A stretch of 64,000 bases of DNA from an uncultured Rhodobacter sp. (GTDB lineage Bacteria; Pseudomonadota; Alphaproteobacteria; Rhodobacterales; Rhodobacteraceae): assembly GCA_945952585.1 (NCBI GenBank), contig CAMFII010000001.1:434001-498000 (forward strand), read 5' to 3'. Below the pieces are notes generated by a model. It saw only the letters and a list, made by a program, of their open reading frames with translations, ran no database searches and was not told where the DNA came from. The position numbers and the translations under genes are program-made. Positions 25,629 through 34,477 of this stretch are shown piece after piece (the first letter of the stretch is position 1; every line of letters starts with the position of its first letter).

Positions 25629-26747
25629 ATGACACGTCCCGCAAAGGAACTTCACGACAACGTTTCGGTGCCCTTCACGCGCGCCAAGGCGATGCCGAAG
25701 TCGGTCTATGTGAGCGAAGAGTTCCTGGCGGAAGAACAGCGCCATGTCTTCGCAAAGGACTGGATCTGCGCCGGTCGCGCCGAGACCCTGCCTAATCCTG
25801 GCGATTACCTGACGCTGACCCTGGCAGGAGAGCCCGTGATCGTGCTGCGCGATCGCGACGGTCAGGTTCGCGCCATGTCCAACGTGTGCCGCCACCGGAT
25901 GTCGACGCTTCTGGAAGGCCGTGGCCACGTCCGGTCGATCGTCTGCCCCTATCACGCCTGGACCTACAATCTTGATGGCAGCTTGCGCGGTGCGCCCGCG
26001 ATGACGCTGAACGAAGGGTTCTGCAAAGAAGCGACGGCCTTGCCTGCCGTGCGATGCGAAATTTGGCAGGGCTGGATCATGGTGTCACTCAACAAGGACG
26101 CCCCCTCGCCGGAGGCAGCGCTCAAGGGCGTTCGAGAACTGATCCCGAATCTCGATATGTCCACCTATACCGAGACCTATCGCGAGACCTTCCGTTGGGC
26201 GACCAACTGGAAGGTGCTGGCCGAAAACTTCATGGAAAGCTACCATCTGCCGATGTGCCATGCCGGTACCATCGGCGGAGCGTCAAAGCTGGAAGAGATG
26301 GTCTGCCCCGAGGGGACAGAGGCATTCAACTATCATTGGATCCTGAAGAACGATTCCGTCCCGCTGGCTTTGGCTCATCCGTCCAACACAACGCTGCGCG
26401 GCGATGACCGCCGGAAAACGTGGCTGATTTCAATCTACCCCTCGCTCCTCATCACCTTGACGCCCGGCTATTTCTGGTACCTCTCGCTGACGCCTGACGG
26501 CCCGGGACATGTCAATGTTCTCTTTGGCATGGGAATGTCGGCGGACTGGCTGGCAGACCCGATCGCGCCGGATCATCTTGCGAAGGTGAAGGCTTTGCTT
26601 GACGACGTGAACCTCGAGGACAAGCGCTGCACGGAAAAGGTCTATCTTGGTCTCTTGTCTGACCTTGCCGAGCCCGGACCTCTGAGCCACCTGGAACGCC
26701 CGAACTACGAGTTCGCCCAGTACCTCAGCAGCCGTATCCCCGCCTGA
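25629..26747 (+). CDS. Rieske aromatic-ring-hydroxylating-type oxygenase, alpha subunit
   Basis: A 372-aa terminal oxygenase. The Rieske 2Fe-2S ligands are Cys87-x-His89 and Cys106-x2-His109. The catalytic domain has the mononuclear-iron motif NFMESYHLPMCH, with the third ligand probably the Asp in DDVNLEDKR. The length is like quaternary-amine oxygenases of the CntA/GbcA/Stc2 group, and no beta-subunit gene follows, as is usual for those. A carnitine, betaine or proline-betaine substrate is therefore possible but unproven. No reductase or ferredoxin gene is adjacent, so electrons must come from a partner encoded elsewhere. Confidence 0.88.
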   Translation: MTRPAKELHDNVSVPFTRAKAMPKSVYVSEEFLAEEQRHVFAKDWICAGRAETLPNPGDYLTLTLAGEPVIVLRDRDGQVRAMSNVCRHRMSTLLEGRGHVRSIVCPYHAWTYNLDGSLRGAPAMTLNEGFCKEATALPAVRCEIWQGWIMVSLNKDAPSPEAALKGVRELIPNLDMSTYTETYRETFRWATNWKVLAENFMESYHLPMCHAGTIGGASKLEEMVCPEGTEAFNYHWILKNDSVPLALAHPSNTTLRGDDRRKTWLISIYPSLLITLTPGYFWYLSLTPDGPGHVNVLFGMGMSADWLADPIAPDHLAKVKALLDDVNLEDKRCTEKVYLGLLSDLAEPGPLSHLERPNYEFAQYLSSRIPA

Positions 26748-26840
26748 GAATTCGCTTGTCGTCCGCCTTTGCGGCCCCGTTCGACAAATGCGAACTCATC
26801 GCGATTTCATCAGCCCAACGAAGCATCGGATGGGTGCTGA

Positions 26841-27656
26841 TCAGGTCGCATGTCCACCAATGGCCTCGGTGACCTTATCAGCGGCCAGCCGCACCAAACT
26901 GCCTATACGCTCATCGTCCGAACTGGGCAGGCGAAATGCCGGTCCTGACACTGAAATCGCCGCGATCGGCTCGCCCAGGCCATTGAAAATCGGCGCAGCG
27001 ATGCAGCGCATTCCCTCGGCGCGCTCCTGATCGTCGATGGCAAAGCCGCGGCGACGGATCAGGGCCAGGTTTTCCGCCAGCGCCTCCACCGTCGCCAGGG
27101 ATCGGTCGGTGAAGCGTGCCAAACCATGACGCGCGATGACCCCTTCGATCCTGGCGGGGCTGTACCACGCAAGCAGCGCCTTCCCGATCCCAGAGACATG
27201 CATGGGTCCCTTGGTGCCTGGCGGGAAGAACGCCCTGATCACCTGGTGCGTTTCGACCTGCGCCAGAAACAGCACCTCATCCGCGACCTCTACCCCGAGA
27301 TTGGCGGTCTCGCCGGTCTCGCGCATCAGCATCTCCATCGGCTGACGCGACCGCTCCACCACCTTGGTACGACGCAGGAAAGCCGAGCCCACCCGGAACG
27401 CTCCTCCGCCGATATGCCAGAGCTGGTTCGGCCCCTCCATCTCGACCATGCCATGAAGCTGCAGGGTGACTAGAGCGCGATAGACGCTCGCGACCGGTTG
27501 GTCCGCGACCTCGGCCAGCGAGGACAGGGTCATGCCCGAATTCGCGGCCAGCAGTTCCAGAAGCCCGATCGCCCGATCGAGCGCCTGTACGGTGTTCTGG
27601 TCCGTCTTGTCGTTGAAAGCCTTTGGCCTTCCGCGTGAGCGGGGAGAGTCGGACAT
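26841..27656 (-). CDS. bhcR: IclR-family regulator of the beta-hydroxyaspartate cycle
   Basis: A 271-aa IclR protein: winged helix at about residues 22-85 (VQALDRAIGLLELLAANSGM, then LSSLAEVADQPVASVYRAL) and a C-terminal effector domain with the usual GIGKALLAW and RGFAIDDQERAEGMRCIAAPIF motifs. A GGAGG site precedes the ATG at 27656. It is divergent from bhcABCD, the arrangement known for BhcR in Paracoccus denitrificans, where glyoxylate is the ligand. An 18-bp near-perfect palindrome lies in the shared gap. Confidence 0.9.
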   Translation of the reverse strand: MSDSPRSRGRPKAFNDKTDQNTVQALDRAIGLLELLAANSGMTLSSLAEVADQPVASVYRALVTLQLHGMVEMEGPNQLWHIGGGAFRVGSAFLRRTKVVERSRQPMEMLMRETGETANLGVEVADEVLFLAQVETHQVIRAFFPPGTKGPMHVSGIGKALLAWYSPARIEGVIARHGLARFTDRSLATVEALAENLALIRRRGFAIDDQERAEGMRCIAAPIFNGLGEPIAAISVSGPAFRLPSSDDERIGSLVRLAADKVTEAIGGHAT

Positions 27657-27758
27657 CGTGCCTCCGTTTCTTGATGCGCGACAGGCAGCGCGCGGGAAGG
27701 TGAAAAATCGCTAAGCCTTGATTTCTTGGGATAATACTCTGCTTCTCACAAAATGAAA

Positions 27759-27776
27759 AATCTTTTCGAAAAAATT
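27759..27776. promoter_or_regulatory. Palindrome in the bhcR-bhcA gap, candidate BhcR operator
   Basis: AATCTTTTCGAAAAAATT is an 18-bp palindrome with a single mismatched pair, centred about 62 bases before the bhcA start and 111 before the bhcR start. IclR regulators bind such AT-rich dyads. No other strong dyad was seen in the gap. Confidence 0.55.
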
Positions 27777-27829
27777 GGAGAACACAGTCTCCCGTGATCT
27801 ATTCACCGGGTAGCCAGACGGAGGCAGCT

Positions 27830-29020
27830 GTGTCAGCGCAGAATCCCATCTTCATTCCCGGCCCGACCAACATGCCCGAGGATATCCGCAAGGCGTGCGA
27901 CATCCCCACGCTGGATCACCGCTCCCCGGCCTTCGCGCGGCTCTTCCGCCCGGCCATCGCCGGTGTTCGCCGGATCCTGCGTATGGGCGAGGGCGAGGTC
28001 ATCATCATCCCCAGCACCGGAACGGGTGGCTGGGAAGCGGCGATCACCAACACGCTGTCGCCCGGCGATACTGTGTTGGCCGCGCGCTTCGGCATGTTCT
28101 CGCATCGCTGGATCGACCTTTGCCAGCGCCATGGCCTGAAGGTCGAAGTGATCGAGACGCCCTGGGGTCAAGGCGCCCCTCTGAAGGCGATCGAAACCGC
28201 GCTGAAGGCCGACCGCGACCACCGGATCAAGGCGGTGCTCGGCACCCATAACGAGACGGCGACCGGTGTGCGATCCGACATCGCGGGCCTGCGCCGCGCG
28301 ATGGATGCGGCTGCGCATCCTGCGCTGCTGTTCGTCGATGGCGTGTCGTCGATCGCCTCGATGCCGTTCGAAATGGCGGCCTGGGGCGTCGACATTGCGG
28401 TAGCGGGCAGCCAGAAGGGCTTCATGCTTCCGGCGGGTCTGGCCATCCTCGGCGTCTCTCCAAAGGCACTCGCTGCCATGGAGAGCGCTCGCCTGCCCCG
28501 CACCTTCTTCGACTTCCGTGACATGCTGAAAAGCTATGCCGCCGGCGGCTATCCCTATACCCCGGCGGTTGGGCTGATCGCCGGCCTCGCCCGGTCGGTC
28601 GAGATGCTGGAGGATGAAGGACTGGACGCTGTCTTCGCCCGCCATCACCGCCTGGCGGAGGGTGTGCGAAAGGCGGTGGCCGCCTGGGGCATGCGGCCCT
28701 GCGCCGCCTCGCCAGACCTCTATTCCGATACGATCACGGCGGTCGTCGTGCCCGAGGGCTGCAACGGCACTGACCTCGTCCAACTCGCCGCGCGGAAGTA
28801 CGGCGTGGCCTTCGGCGTGGGCCTGGGCGAAGTGGCTGGCAAGGTGTTCCGCATCGGCCATCTCGGCATGCTGACCGACGTGATGGTTCTGGCGGGCCTC
28901 TCGACTGCCGAAATGTGCATGGCCGACCTTGGCTGGCCGGTGCGCCTGGGGTCCGGTGTCGCGGCAGCGCAGGAGCATTTCCGCCGCACGGCCGCGGTCG
29001 AACTGACCACGGCCGCCTGA
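27830..29020 (+). CDS. bhcA: Aspartate-glyoxylate aminotransferase, beta-hydroxyaspartate cycle
   Basis: A 396-aa class V aminotransferase of the serine-glyoxylate type. It opens with the family motif FIPGPTNMPEDIRKA and carries the PLP lysine at Lys196 in GSQKGFMLPAG. It makes glycine from glyoxylate using aspartate as donor. The GTG at 27830 is chosen because GGAGG lies five bases ahead; a GTG at 27794 would add 12 residues without a ribosome site. Being followed by bhcB, bhcC and bhcD in that order is what separates it from ordinary photorespiratory-type aminotransferases. Confidence 0.93.
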   Translation: MSAQNPIFIPGPTNMPEDIRKACDIPTLDHRSPAFARLFRPAIAGVRRILRMGEGEVIIIPSTGTGGWEAAITNTLSPGDTVLAARFGMFSHRWIDLCQRHGLKVEVIETPWGQGAPLKAIETALKADRDHRIKAVLGTHNETATGVRSDIAGLRRAMDAAAHPALLFVDGVSSIASMPFEMAAWGVDIAVAGSQKGFMLPAGLAILGVSPKALAAMESARLPRTFFDFRDMLKSYAAGGYPYTPAVGLIAGLARSVEMLEDEGLDAVFARHHRLAEGVRKAVAAWGMRPCAASPDLYSDTITAVVVPEGCNGTDLVQLAARKYGVAFGVGLGEVAGKVFRIGHLGMLTDVMVLAGLSTAEMCMADLGWPVRLGSGVAAAQEHFRRTAAVELTTAA

Positions 29021-29030
29021 GGAGCATCCG

Positions 29031-29984
29031 ATGTACATTCCGACCTTTGACGACGTCATTGCGGCCCATGAGCGGATCACCCCCTATATCCACAAGACGC
29101 CCGTCCTGACCTCCACCACCATCGACGCCATCGCCGGGGCGCAGCTGTTCTTCAAATGCGAGAACCTGCAGAAGGCCGGTGCCTTCAAGGCGCGCGGGGC
29201 GTCGAATGCTGTGTTCGGGCTAAGCGACGCCGAAGCCGCCCGCGGGGTAGCCACGCACAGCTCGGGCAACCACGGTCTTTGCCTGTCTTACGCCGCTGGC
29301 CGCCGGGGTATTCCCTGCACCGTCGTCATGCCGCGCACCGCGCCCCAGGCGAAGAAAGATGCCGTCCGCGGCTATGGCGGTCGCGTGGTGGAATGCGAAC
29401 CCTCGACCTCGTCGCGTGAGGCGGTCTTTGCCCAGGTCGTCGCGGAAAGCGGGGCGGAGTTCGTCCACCCCTACAACGATCCCCGCGTCATCGCCGGACA
29501 GGGCACCTGCTCGCGCGAACTGGCAAGCCAGGTACCGGACCTCGACGCGGTCATCGCGCCGATCGGTGGCGGCGGCATGGTGTCTGGCACCTGCCTGACG
29601 CTGTCCAGTATCGCGCCGAAAGTGAAGATCTACGCGGCCGAACCCCAGCAGGCCGATGATGCGGCCCGGTCGTTCCGCGCAGGACACATCATCGCCGACG
29701 ACGCGCCCGAGACGGTTGCAGACGGTTTGAAGGTGCCGCTCAAGGACCTGACCTGGCATTTCGTGCAGCGGCACGTCACCGATATCCTCACCGTGTCGGA
29801 GGAGGAGATCGTCGAGGCGATGAAGCTGATCTGGAAGCGCATGAAGATCATCGCGGAGCCGTCAAGCGCGGTGCCCCTCGCGGCGATCCTGAAGAACCCG
29901 GACGTGTTCCGCGGCAAGCGGGTCGGGGTGGTGATAACTGGCGGCAATGTCGACCTCGACAAGCTGCCCTGGATGAAAGGCTGA
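29031..29984 (+). CDS. bhcB: Beta-hydroxyaspartate dehydratase
   Basis: A 317-aa fold-type II PLP enzyme resembling threonine dehydratase/serine racemase. Lys53 in GAFKARGASNA is the Schiff-base lysine, SSGNHG binds the substrate carboxylate and GGGGM is the phosphate loop. It removes water from (2R,3S)-beta-hydroxyaspartate to give iminosuccinate. GAGGAG stands ahead of the ATG, and it sits 10 bases after bhcA in the operon. The function is assigned by the four-gene context; alone it could be read as threonine dehydratase. Confidence 0.92.
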   Translation: MYIPTFDDVIAAHERITPYIHKTPVLTSTTIDAIAGAQLFFKCENLQKAGAFKARGASNAVFGLSDAEAARGVATHSSGNHGLCLSYAAGRRGIPCTVVMPRTAPQAKKDAVRGYGGRVVECEPSTSSREAVFAQVVAESGAEFVHPYNDPRVIAGQGTCSRELASQVPDLDAVIAPIGGGGMVSGTCLTLSSIAPKVKIYAAEPQQADDAARSFRAGHIIADDAPETVADGLKVPLKDLTWHFVQRHVTDILTVSEEEIVEAMKLIWKRMKIIAEPSSAVPLAAILKNPDVFRGKRVGVVITGGNVDLDKLPWMKG

Positions 29985-29987
29985 CCC

Positions 29988-31157
29988 ATGAACGTGACCA
30001 CGCCCAAGACCCTGTCCGGCCTCGAAGTCGGCTATGACATCCCTGCCCTGCCCGGCATGTCCGAGGCCGACATCCAGACCCCTTGCCTCGTGCTCGATCT
30101 CGACGCGCTGGAGCGCAACATTCGCAAGATGGGCGATGCGGCGAAGGCCATGGGGGTGCGCCACCGCGTCCATGGCAAGATGCACAAGTCGGTCGATGTG
30201 GCACTGCTGCAGGAACGGCTCGGCGGGTCCTGTGGCGTCTGCTGCCAGAAAGTGTCCGAGGCCGAAGCCTTCGTCCGCGGCGGCATCAAGGACGTGCTGG
30301 TGTCGAACCAGGTGCGCGACCCGGCCAAGATCGACCGTCTGGCACGGCTGCCGAAACTGGGTGCGCGGACCATCGTCTGTGTCGACGATCTGGCGAATGT
30401 CGCCGACCTGTCGGCGGCGGCCGTGCGCCACGGCACGACCATCGAATGCCTGGTAGAGATCGACTGCGGCGCGGGACGTTGCGGGGTGAAGACGACGCCC
30501 GATGTCGTGGCCATCGCCCAGGCCATCGCGGCGGCCCCGGGGCTGAAGTTCAGCGGCATCCAGGCCTATCAGGGTGCGATGCAGCACATGGAGCTTTACG
30601 AGGATCGCAAGGCCAAGATCGACGCTGCGGTGGCGCAGGTGAAGGACGCGGTAGCGGGCCTCAAGGCAGTCGGCCTGACCTGTGACATCGTCGGCGGGGC
30701 CGGAACGGGCAGCTACTATTTCGAAGGGACGTCCGGCGTCTACAACGAGCTGCAGTGCGGCTCCTACGCCTTCATGGATGCCGACTACGGCCGTATCCGC
30801 GACAAGGACGGCAAGCGGATCGACGAGGGCGAGTGGGAAAACGCGCTGTTCATCCTGACCTCGGTGATGAGCCATGCCAAGGCCGACAAGGCCATCGTCG
30901 ATGCAGGCCTCAAGGCGCAGTCGGTGGACTCTGGCCTGCCGGTCGTCTTTGGCCGGAGCGATGTGAAATACGTCAAATGCTCCGACGAGCATGGCGTGGT
31001 CGAGGATCCGACCGGCGCGCTCAAGGTGAATGACAAGCTGCGGCTGGTTCCGGGGCACTGCGACCCGACCTGCAACGTGCATGACTGGTACGTGGGCGTG
31101 CGGAACGGCAAGGTCGAGGTCGTCTGGCCGATCTCCGCGCGCGGCAAGGCCTATTGA
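29988..31157 (+). CDS. bhcC: Beta-hydroxyaspartate aldolase
   Basis: A 389-aa fold-type III PLP enzyme of the D-threonine-aldolase/alanine-racemase-like group. The N-terminal TPCLVLDLDALERNIRKM and the HGKMHKS motif (probable PLP lysine Lys64) are typical, and metal ligands are expected near the C-terminal HCDPTCN. It condenses glycine and glyoxylate to beta-hydroxyaspartate, the carbon-joining step of the cycle. It starts three bases after bhcB. Confidence 0.92.
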   Translation: MNVTTPKTLSGLEVGYDIPALPGMSEADIQTPCLVLDLDALERNIRKMGDAAKAMGVRHRVHGKMHKSVDVALLQERLGGSCGVCCQKVSEAEAFVRGGIKDVLVSNQVRDPAKIDRLARLPKLGARTIVCVDDLANVADLSAAAVRHGTTIECLVEIDCGAGRCGVKTTPDVVAIAQAIAAAPGLKFSGIQAYQGAMQHMELYEDRKAKIDAAVAQVKDAVAGLKAVGLTCDIVGGAGTGSYYFEGTSGVYNELQCGSYAFMDADYGRIRDKDGKRIDEGEWENALFILTSVMSHAKADKAIVDAGLKAQSVDSGLPVVFGRSDVKYVKCSDEHGVVEDPTGALKVNDKLRLVPGHCDPTCNVHDWYVGVRNGKVEVVWPISARGKAY

Positions 31158-31190
31158 TGAAACCCGCAGACGCGATCGGGGGACGCTGAA

Positions 31191-32150
31191 ATGCTCGTCG
31201 TGCAGGAGTCCCTCATTTCCCGGTTGGTCACGGCGGAAGACGCGTTTCGCGCTGTCAGCGATTGCCTCGCCGCCATGGCGCGGGGCGAGGCGCGGAACTT
31301 CCCGGTCGTCCGGGAAGCCCTCGGCGAAGGCCGTCAGTATGGCTTCAAGTCCGGGATCGACCTGTCGGCCGGGATGCTTGGGGTCAAGGCGGGCGGATAC
31401 TTCCCCGGCAATGCCGCGCGTGGGCTTATCAACCACCAGTCCAGCATCTTCCTGTTCGACCCGGAAACGGGGCGCCCGGTGGCCATGGTCGGCGGCAACC
31501 TGCTGACTGCGTTGAGGACCGCCGCCGCCTCGGCGATCTCGATCGACCGGCTTGCCCGGCCCGAGGCCCGTGTGCTGGGGATCGTCGGCGCGGGCCACCA
31601 GTCGGTCTTCCAGCTTCGGGCGGCGGCGCGGGTGCGCCGGTTCGAGCGCGTTATCGCCTGGAACCTGCACCCCGAGATGCTGCCGCGCCTTGGCGATGCC
31701 GCGGCGGAGCTGGGCCTTCCCTTCGAGCCGGTGCCGCTCGACCGGATGCGGGAGGCGGAAGTCATCATCACCATCACCTCTGCCCCAGTAGCCAGCCTGA
31801 TGAGCGCGCATGTAAGCGACGGCACCCATCTTGCCTGCATGGGCACGGATACGCGCGGCAAGCAGGAGGTCGAGCCTGCGCTTCTGGCGCGCGCGCGGGT
31901 TTTCACCGACGAGGTGGCGCAGTCGGTGACCATCGGCGAAGCGCAGCACGCGGTGGCAGGCGGGCTTCTGAAGGAAGCGGACATCGTGCCGCTTGGCGCG
32001 GTGCTGGCGGGGATCAGTCCCGGACGGCAGTCGGCCTCGGAGATCACGCTCTTCGACGGGACCGGTGTCGCGCTGCAGGACCTGGCCGTGGCAGCAATCG
32101 CGCTGGAGAATGCCAAACGGCTGGGGCTTGGCACCGAGATCGACGCCTGA
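31191..32150 (+). CDS. bhcD: Iminosuccinate reductase (ornithine-cyclodeaminase/mu-crystallin family)
   Basis: A 319-aa protein of the ornithine cyclodeaminase/mu-crystallin family with the cofactor-binding LGIVGAGHQSVFQLRA at about residues 128-143 and GTHLACMGTDTRGKQEVEP. In the beta-hydroxyaspartate cycle this family member reduces iminosuccinate to aspartate, which closes the loop to the BhcA amino donor. It is the last gene of the operon, 33 bases after bhcC with GGGGGACG before the ATG. The next gene converges on it. Confidence 0.92.
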   Translation: MLVVQESLISRLVTAEDAFRAVSDCLAAMARGEARNFPVVREALGEGRQYGFKSGIDLSAGMLGVKAGGYFPGNAARGLINHQSSIFLFDPETGRPVAMVGGNLLTALRTAAASAISIDRLARPEARVLGIVGAGHQSVFQLRAAARVRRFERVIAWNLHPEMLPRLGDAAAELGLPFEPVPLDRMREAEVIITITSAPVASLMSAHVSDGTHLACMGTDTRGKQEVEPALLARARVFTDEVAQSVTIGEAQHAVAGGLLKEADIVPLGAVLAGISPGRQSASEITLFDGTGVALQDLAVAAIALENAKRLGLGTEIDA

Positions 32151-32223
32151 ATCGGCGACCTCTCGAACATGGAATATATCGCCCGCGCCTCCTGACCGGC
32201 GCGCGGGCGTTTCGATTGACCGC

Positions 32224-32934
32224 TCAGGCGCTCGCCCGCAACTTCTGCACTGGTGGCGGAGCATAGCCACCAAGGCGCGAGGTGCGCAGGCCAAGTCCCA
32301 CCATCGCCTCGGCCATCCGGACGGCGCAGGAGACGCCATCGAGCACCGGCAGACCATGTTCGGCCGACAGCTGCCCGGCCAGGTCGGCCATGCCAGCGCA
32401 TCCAAGCACGATCGCCTCGGCCCTGTCCTCGTCCACGGCGCGACCGATTTCGGCGCTGATGCGCAGGCAGGCATCGGACCCGGGATGTTCCAGTTCCAGC
32501 ACCGCCACCTCGGATGACCGGACCCGCGCACAGCGCGCGAACAGGCCATAGCGGTGCAGATTGTGCTCCAGCGCGGGCACCGACCTCGCCAAAGTCGTCA
32601 CGACCGAGAACTTGTTCGCGATCATCGAGGCGAAGTGGTAGGCGGCCTCGCCGATGCCGATCACCGGCTTGTCGGTCAGGCAGCGCGCGGCGTCGAGGCC
32701 GGTGTCGTCGAAACAGGCGATGATGACGGCATCGAAGGGTGCGGCGGTCTGGATCGTCCGCAGCAGTCCCGGAACGCTCAGCGCCTCATCGTAATAGCCT
32801 TCGATCGACACCGGTCCGTCGGGCGGGTTGACCGCCACGACCTCCGTCTTGGCACTGGCGGCGGCCTTGGCCGCCTTGCCGATCTTCTCGGTCATCGAGG
32901 CGGTCGAGTTCGGGTTGATGACAAGCAGCCGCAT
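32224..32934 (-). CDS. Aspartate/glutamate (hydantoin) racemase family protein
   Basis: A 236-aa protein with the hydantoin-racemase-type opening MRLLVINPNSTASMTEKI, the first catalytic Cys in IIACFDDTGLDAAR and the second in VLGCAGMADLAGQL. The ATG at 32934 overlaps the end of the ATPase gene upstream, so it is the last gene of the Liv-type importer operon. Known activities in the family include hydantoin, allantoin and Asp/Glu racemisation. Being co-transcribed with an importer suggests that it processes the imported compound. Confidence 0.85.
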   Translation of the reverse strand: MRLLVINPNSTASMTEKIGKAAKAAASAKTEVVAVNPPDGPVSIEGYYDEALSVPGLLRTIQTAAPFDAVIIACFDDTGLDAARCLTDKPVIGIGEAAYHFASMIANKFSVVTTLARSVPALEHNLHRYGLFARCARVRSSEVAVLELEHPGSDACLRISAEIGRAVDEDRAEAIVLGCAGMADLAGQLSAEHGLPVLDGVSCAVRMAEAMVGLGLRTSRLGGYAPPPVQKLRASA

Positions 32935-32935
32935 G

Positions 32936-33688
32936 TCAGAGCTCTCCGCCGAGGTACGCGGCCTTGATCCGCTCGTCATGCATCAGGTCCTTTGACACGC
33001 CCGAAAGCACGATCTGGCCGGTGGACAGCGCATAGGCGCGGTTTGAGATCGACAGCGCCATGCGGCTGTTCTGCTCGACCAGCAGCACGCTCACCCCTTC
33101 ATCCCGGCTGATCGCCACGATGGCGCGGGCGATGTCCTGCACCAGTTTCGGGGCGATGCCGAGGCTCGGCTCGTCCAGAAGCAGAAGCTTCGGCTTGGCC
33201 ATCAAGGCGCGGCCGATCACCATCATCTGCTGCTCGCCCCCCGACAGGGTGCTCGCCTGCTGATGGAACCGCTCCTTCAGGCGCGGAAAGCGGGTCAACA
33301 CGCTTTCCAGCGTCTTCTCGATCCCGTCCTTGTCGGTCCGGGTGAAGGCGCCCATCAGCAGGTTGTCCTTCACGCTCATCAGCGGAAAGACCCGGCGCCC
33401 CTCGGGAACCATGGCGATGCCACGTTTCACGATCTCGGCCGCGGGGCGGCCATCGATCCGGTCGCCGAGGTAGCTGATGGAGCCGGACTTGATCTTGCGC
33501 AGGCCGGTGATCGCCCGAAGGATCGAGGATTTCCCGGCCCCGTTCGCCCCGATCAAAGCGACCGTTTCGCCTTCGTAAAGCTCGATCGACACGCCTTTCA
33601 GCGCGTAGACATGGTCATAGTAGAGTTCGACATTCTCGAAGCTCAGCATCTTGCGCGCCGGCTCGGTCTTCATCGCGGTCACGGTCAT
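32936..33688 (-). CDS. Branched-chain-type ABC transporter ATP-binding protein (LivF-like)
   Basis: A 250-aa ATPase with Walker A GANGAGKSS, signature LSGGEQQMMVIGRAL and Walker B KLLLLDEPSLGIAPKL, which are exactly the LivF-type variants. The N-terminal 15 residues are variable. It follows the LivG-like gene by three bases. It is part of a five-component importer with the racemase-like gene behind it. Confidence 0.93.
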   Translation of the reverse strand: MTVTAMKTEPARKMLSFENVELYYDHVYALKGVSIELYEGETVALIGANGAGKSSILRAITGLRKIKSGSISYLGDRIDGRPAAEIVKRGIAMVPEGRRVFPLMSVKDNLLMGAFTRTDKDGIEKTLESVLTRFPRLKERFHQQASTLSGGEQQMMVIGRALMAKPKLLLLDEPSLGIAPKLVQDIARAIVAISRDEGVSVLLVEQNSRMALSISNRAYALSTGQIVLSGVSKDLMHDERIKAAYLGGEL

Positions 33689-33691
33689 GGT

Positions 33692-34477
33692 TCACATCCC
33701 GATCGCGGCGTCTTCGCTGCCCAGATAGGCCTCGATGACGCGCGGGTTGGCCTGGATTTCGGCGGGGGTGCCTTCGGCGATCTTCTCGCCGAAGTTGATG
33801 CAGACGATCCGGTCCGAGATCTTCATCACCGCCGGCATGTCATGCTCGACCAGAAGGACAGTCAGGCCCCGCTCGTCGCGCAGGCGGCGGACAAGGCCGA
33901 CCATTCGCATCGTCTCGTCATGGTTCATTCCGGCGAAGGGTTCGTCCAGCAGGATGACCTCGGGATGCGTGGCAAGCCCGATGGCCATGCCAAGCGCGCG
34001 CAGGTGGCCCTGGGGCAGGTTCGACGCCATCTCGTTCCGGATCGCCTGGAGACCGAGGAAGTCGATGATGTCGTCGGCCGAGCGGGCGAAATCCTCTTCA
34101 TCCGACCGCGCCTGCCCGGACCCGAAGAAGAACCCAAGAAGCGAGGCCTTGGACCGGAGGTGATGGGCGACGATGACATTCTCGCGCACGGTCATCGACT
34201 TGAAGATCGTGGTTTCCTGGAAGGTGCGGACCACGCCCAAGCGCGCCACCTTGTGCGGCGGCATGCCCGAGATCCGGTTGCCCTTGAACAGGACCTCGCC
34301 CGTCGTCGGAGTCACGAAGCCCGCGATCTGCTTGAACAGCGTGGACTTGCCCGCGCCATTCGGACCGATCACCGACAGAATCTCGCGCGGGGCGACGTCA
34401 AAGGTGATGTCGCTGTTGGCCGTCAGTCCGCCGTAGCGCTTGGTGACACCCTTGATCTGAAGGATAGGTGCGGTCAT
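33692..34477 (-). CDS. Branched-chain-type ABC transporter ATP-binding protein (LivG-like)
   Basis: A 261-aa ATPase with Walker A GPNGAGKSTLF, the LivG-type VRTFQETTIFKSMTVRENV, and Walker B VILLDEPFAGMNHDE. The ABC signature reads LPQGHLRALGMAIGLA instead of LSGGQ, a variation common in this subfamily. Its start overlaps the LivM-like stop by four bases. It pairs with the LivF-like subunit to drive import. Confidence 0.93.
   Translation of the reverse strand: MTAPILQIKGVTKRYGGLTANSDITFDVAPREILSVIGPNGAGKSTLFKQIAGFVTPTTGEVLFKGNRISGMPPHKVARLGVVRTFQETTIFKSMTVRENVIVAHHLRSKASLLGFFFGSGQARSDEEDFARSADDIIDFLGLQAIRNEMASNLPQGHLRALGMAIGLATHPEVILLDEPFAGMNHDETMRMVGLVRRLRDERGLTVLLVEHDMPAVMKISDRIVCINFGEKIAEGTPAEIQANPRVIEAYLGSEDAAIGM

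Noticed and set aside
29862-32549. An 895-codon open frame on the minus strand opposite bhcB-bhcD
   Set aside because: It is antisense to four well-supported enzymes, rich in Arg, His and Pro, has no domains, and is a by-product of high-GC codon use.
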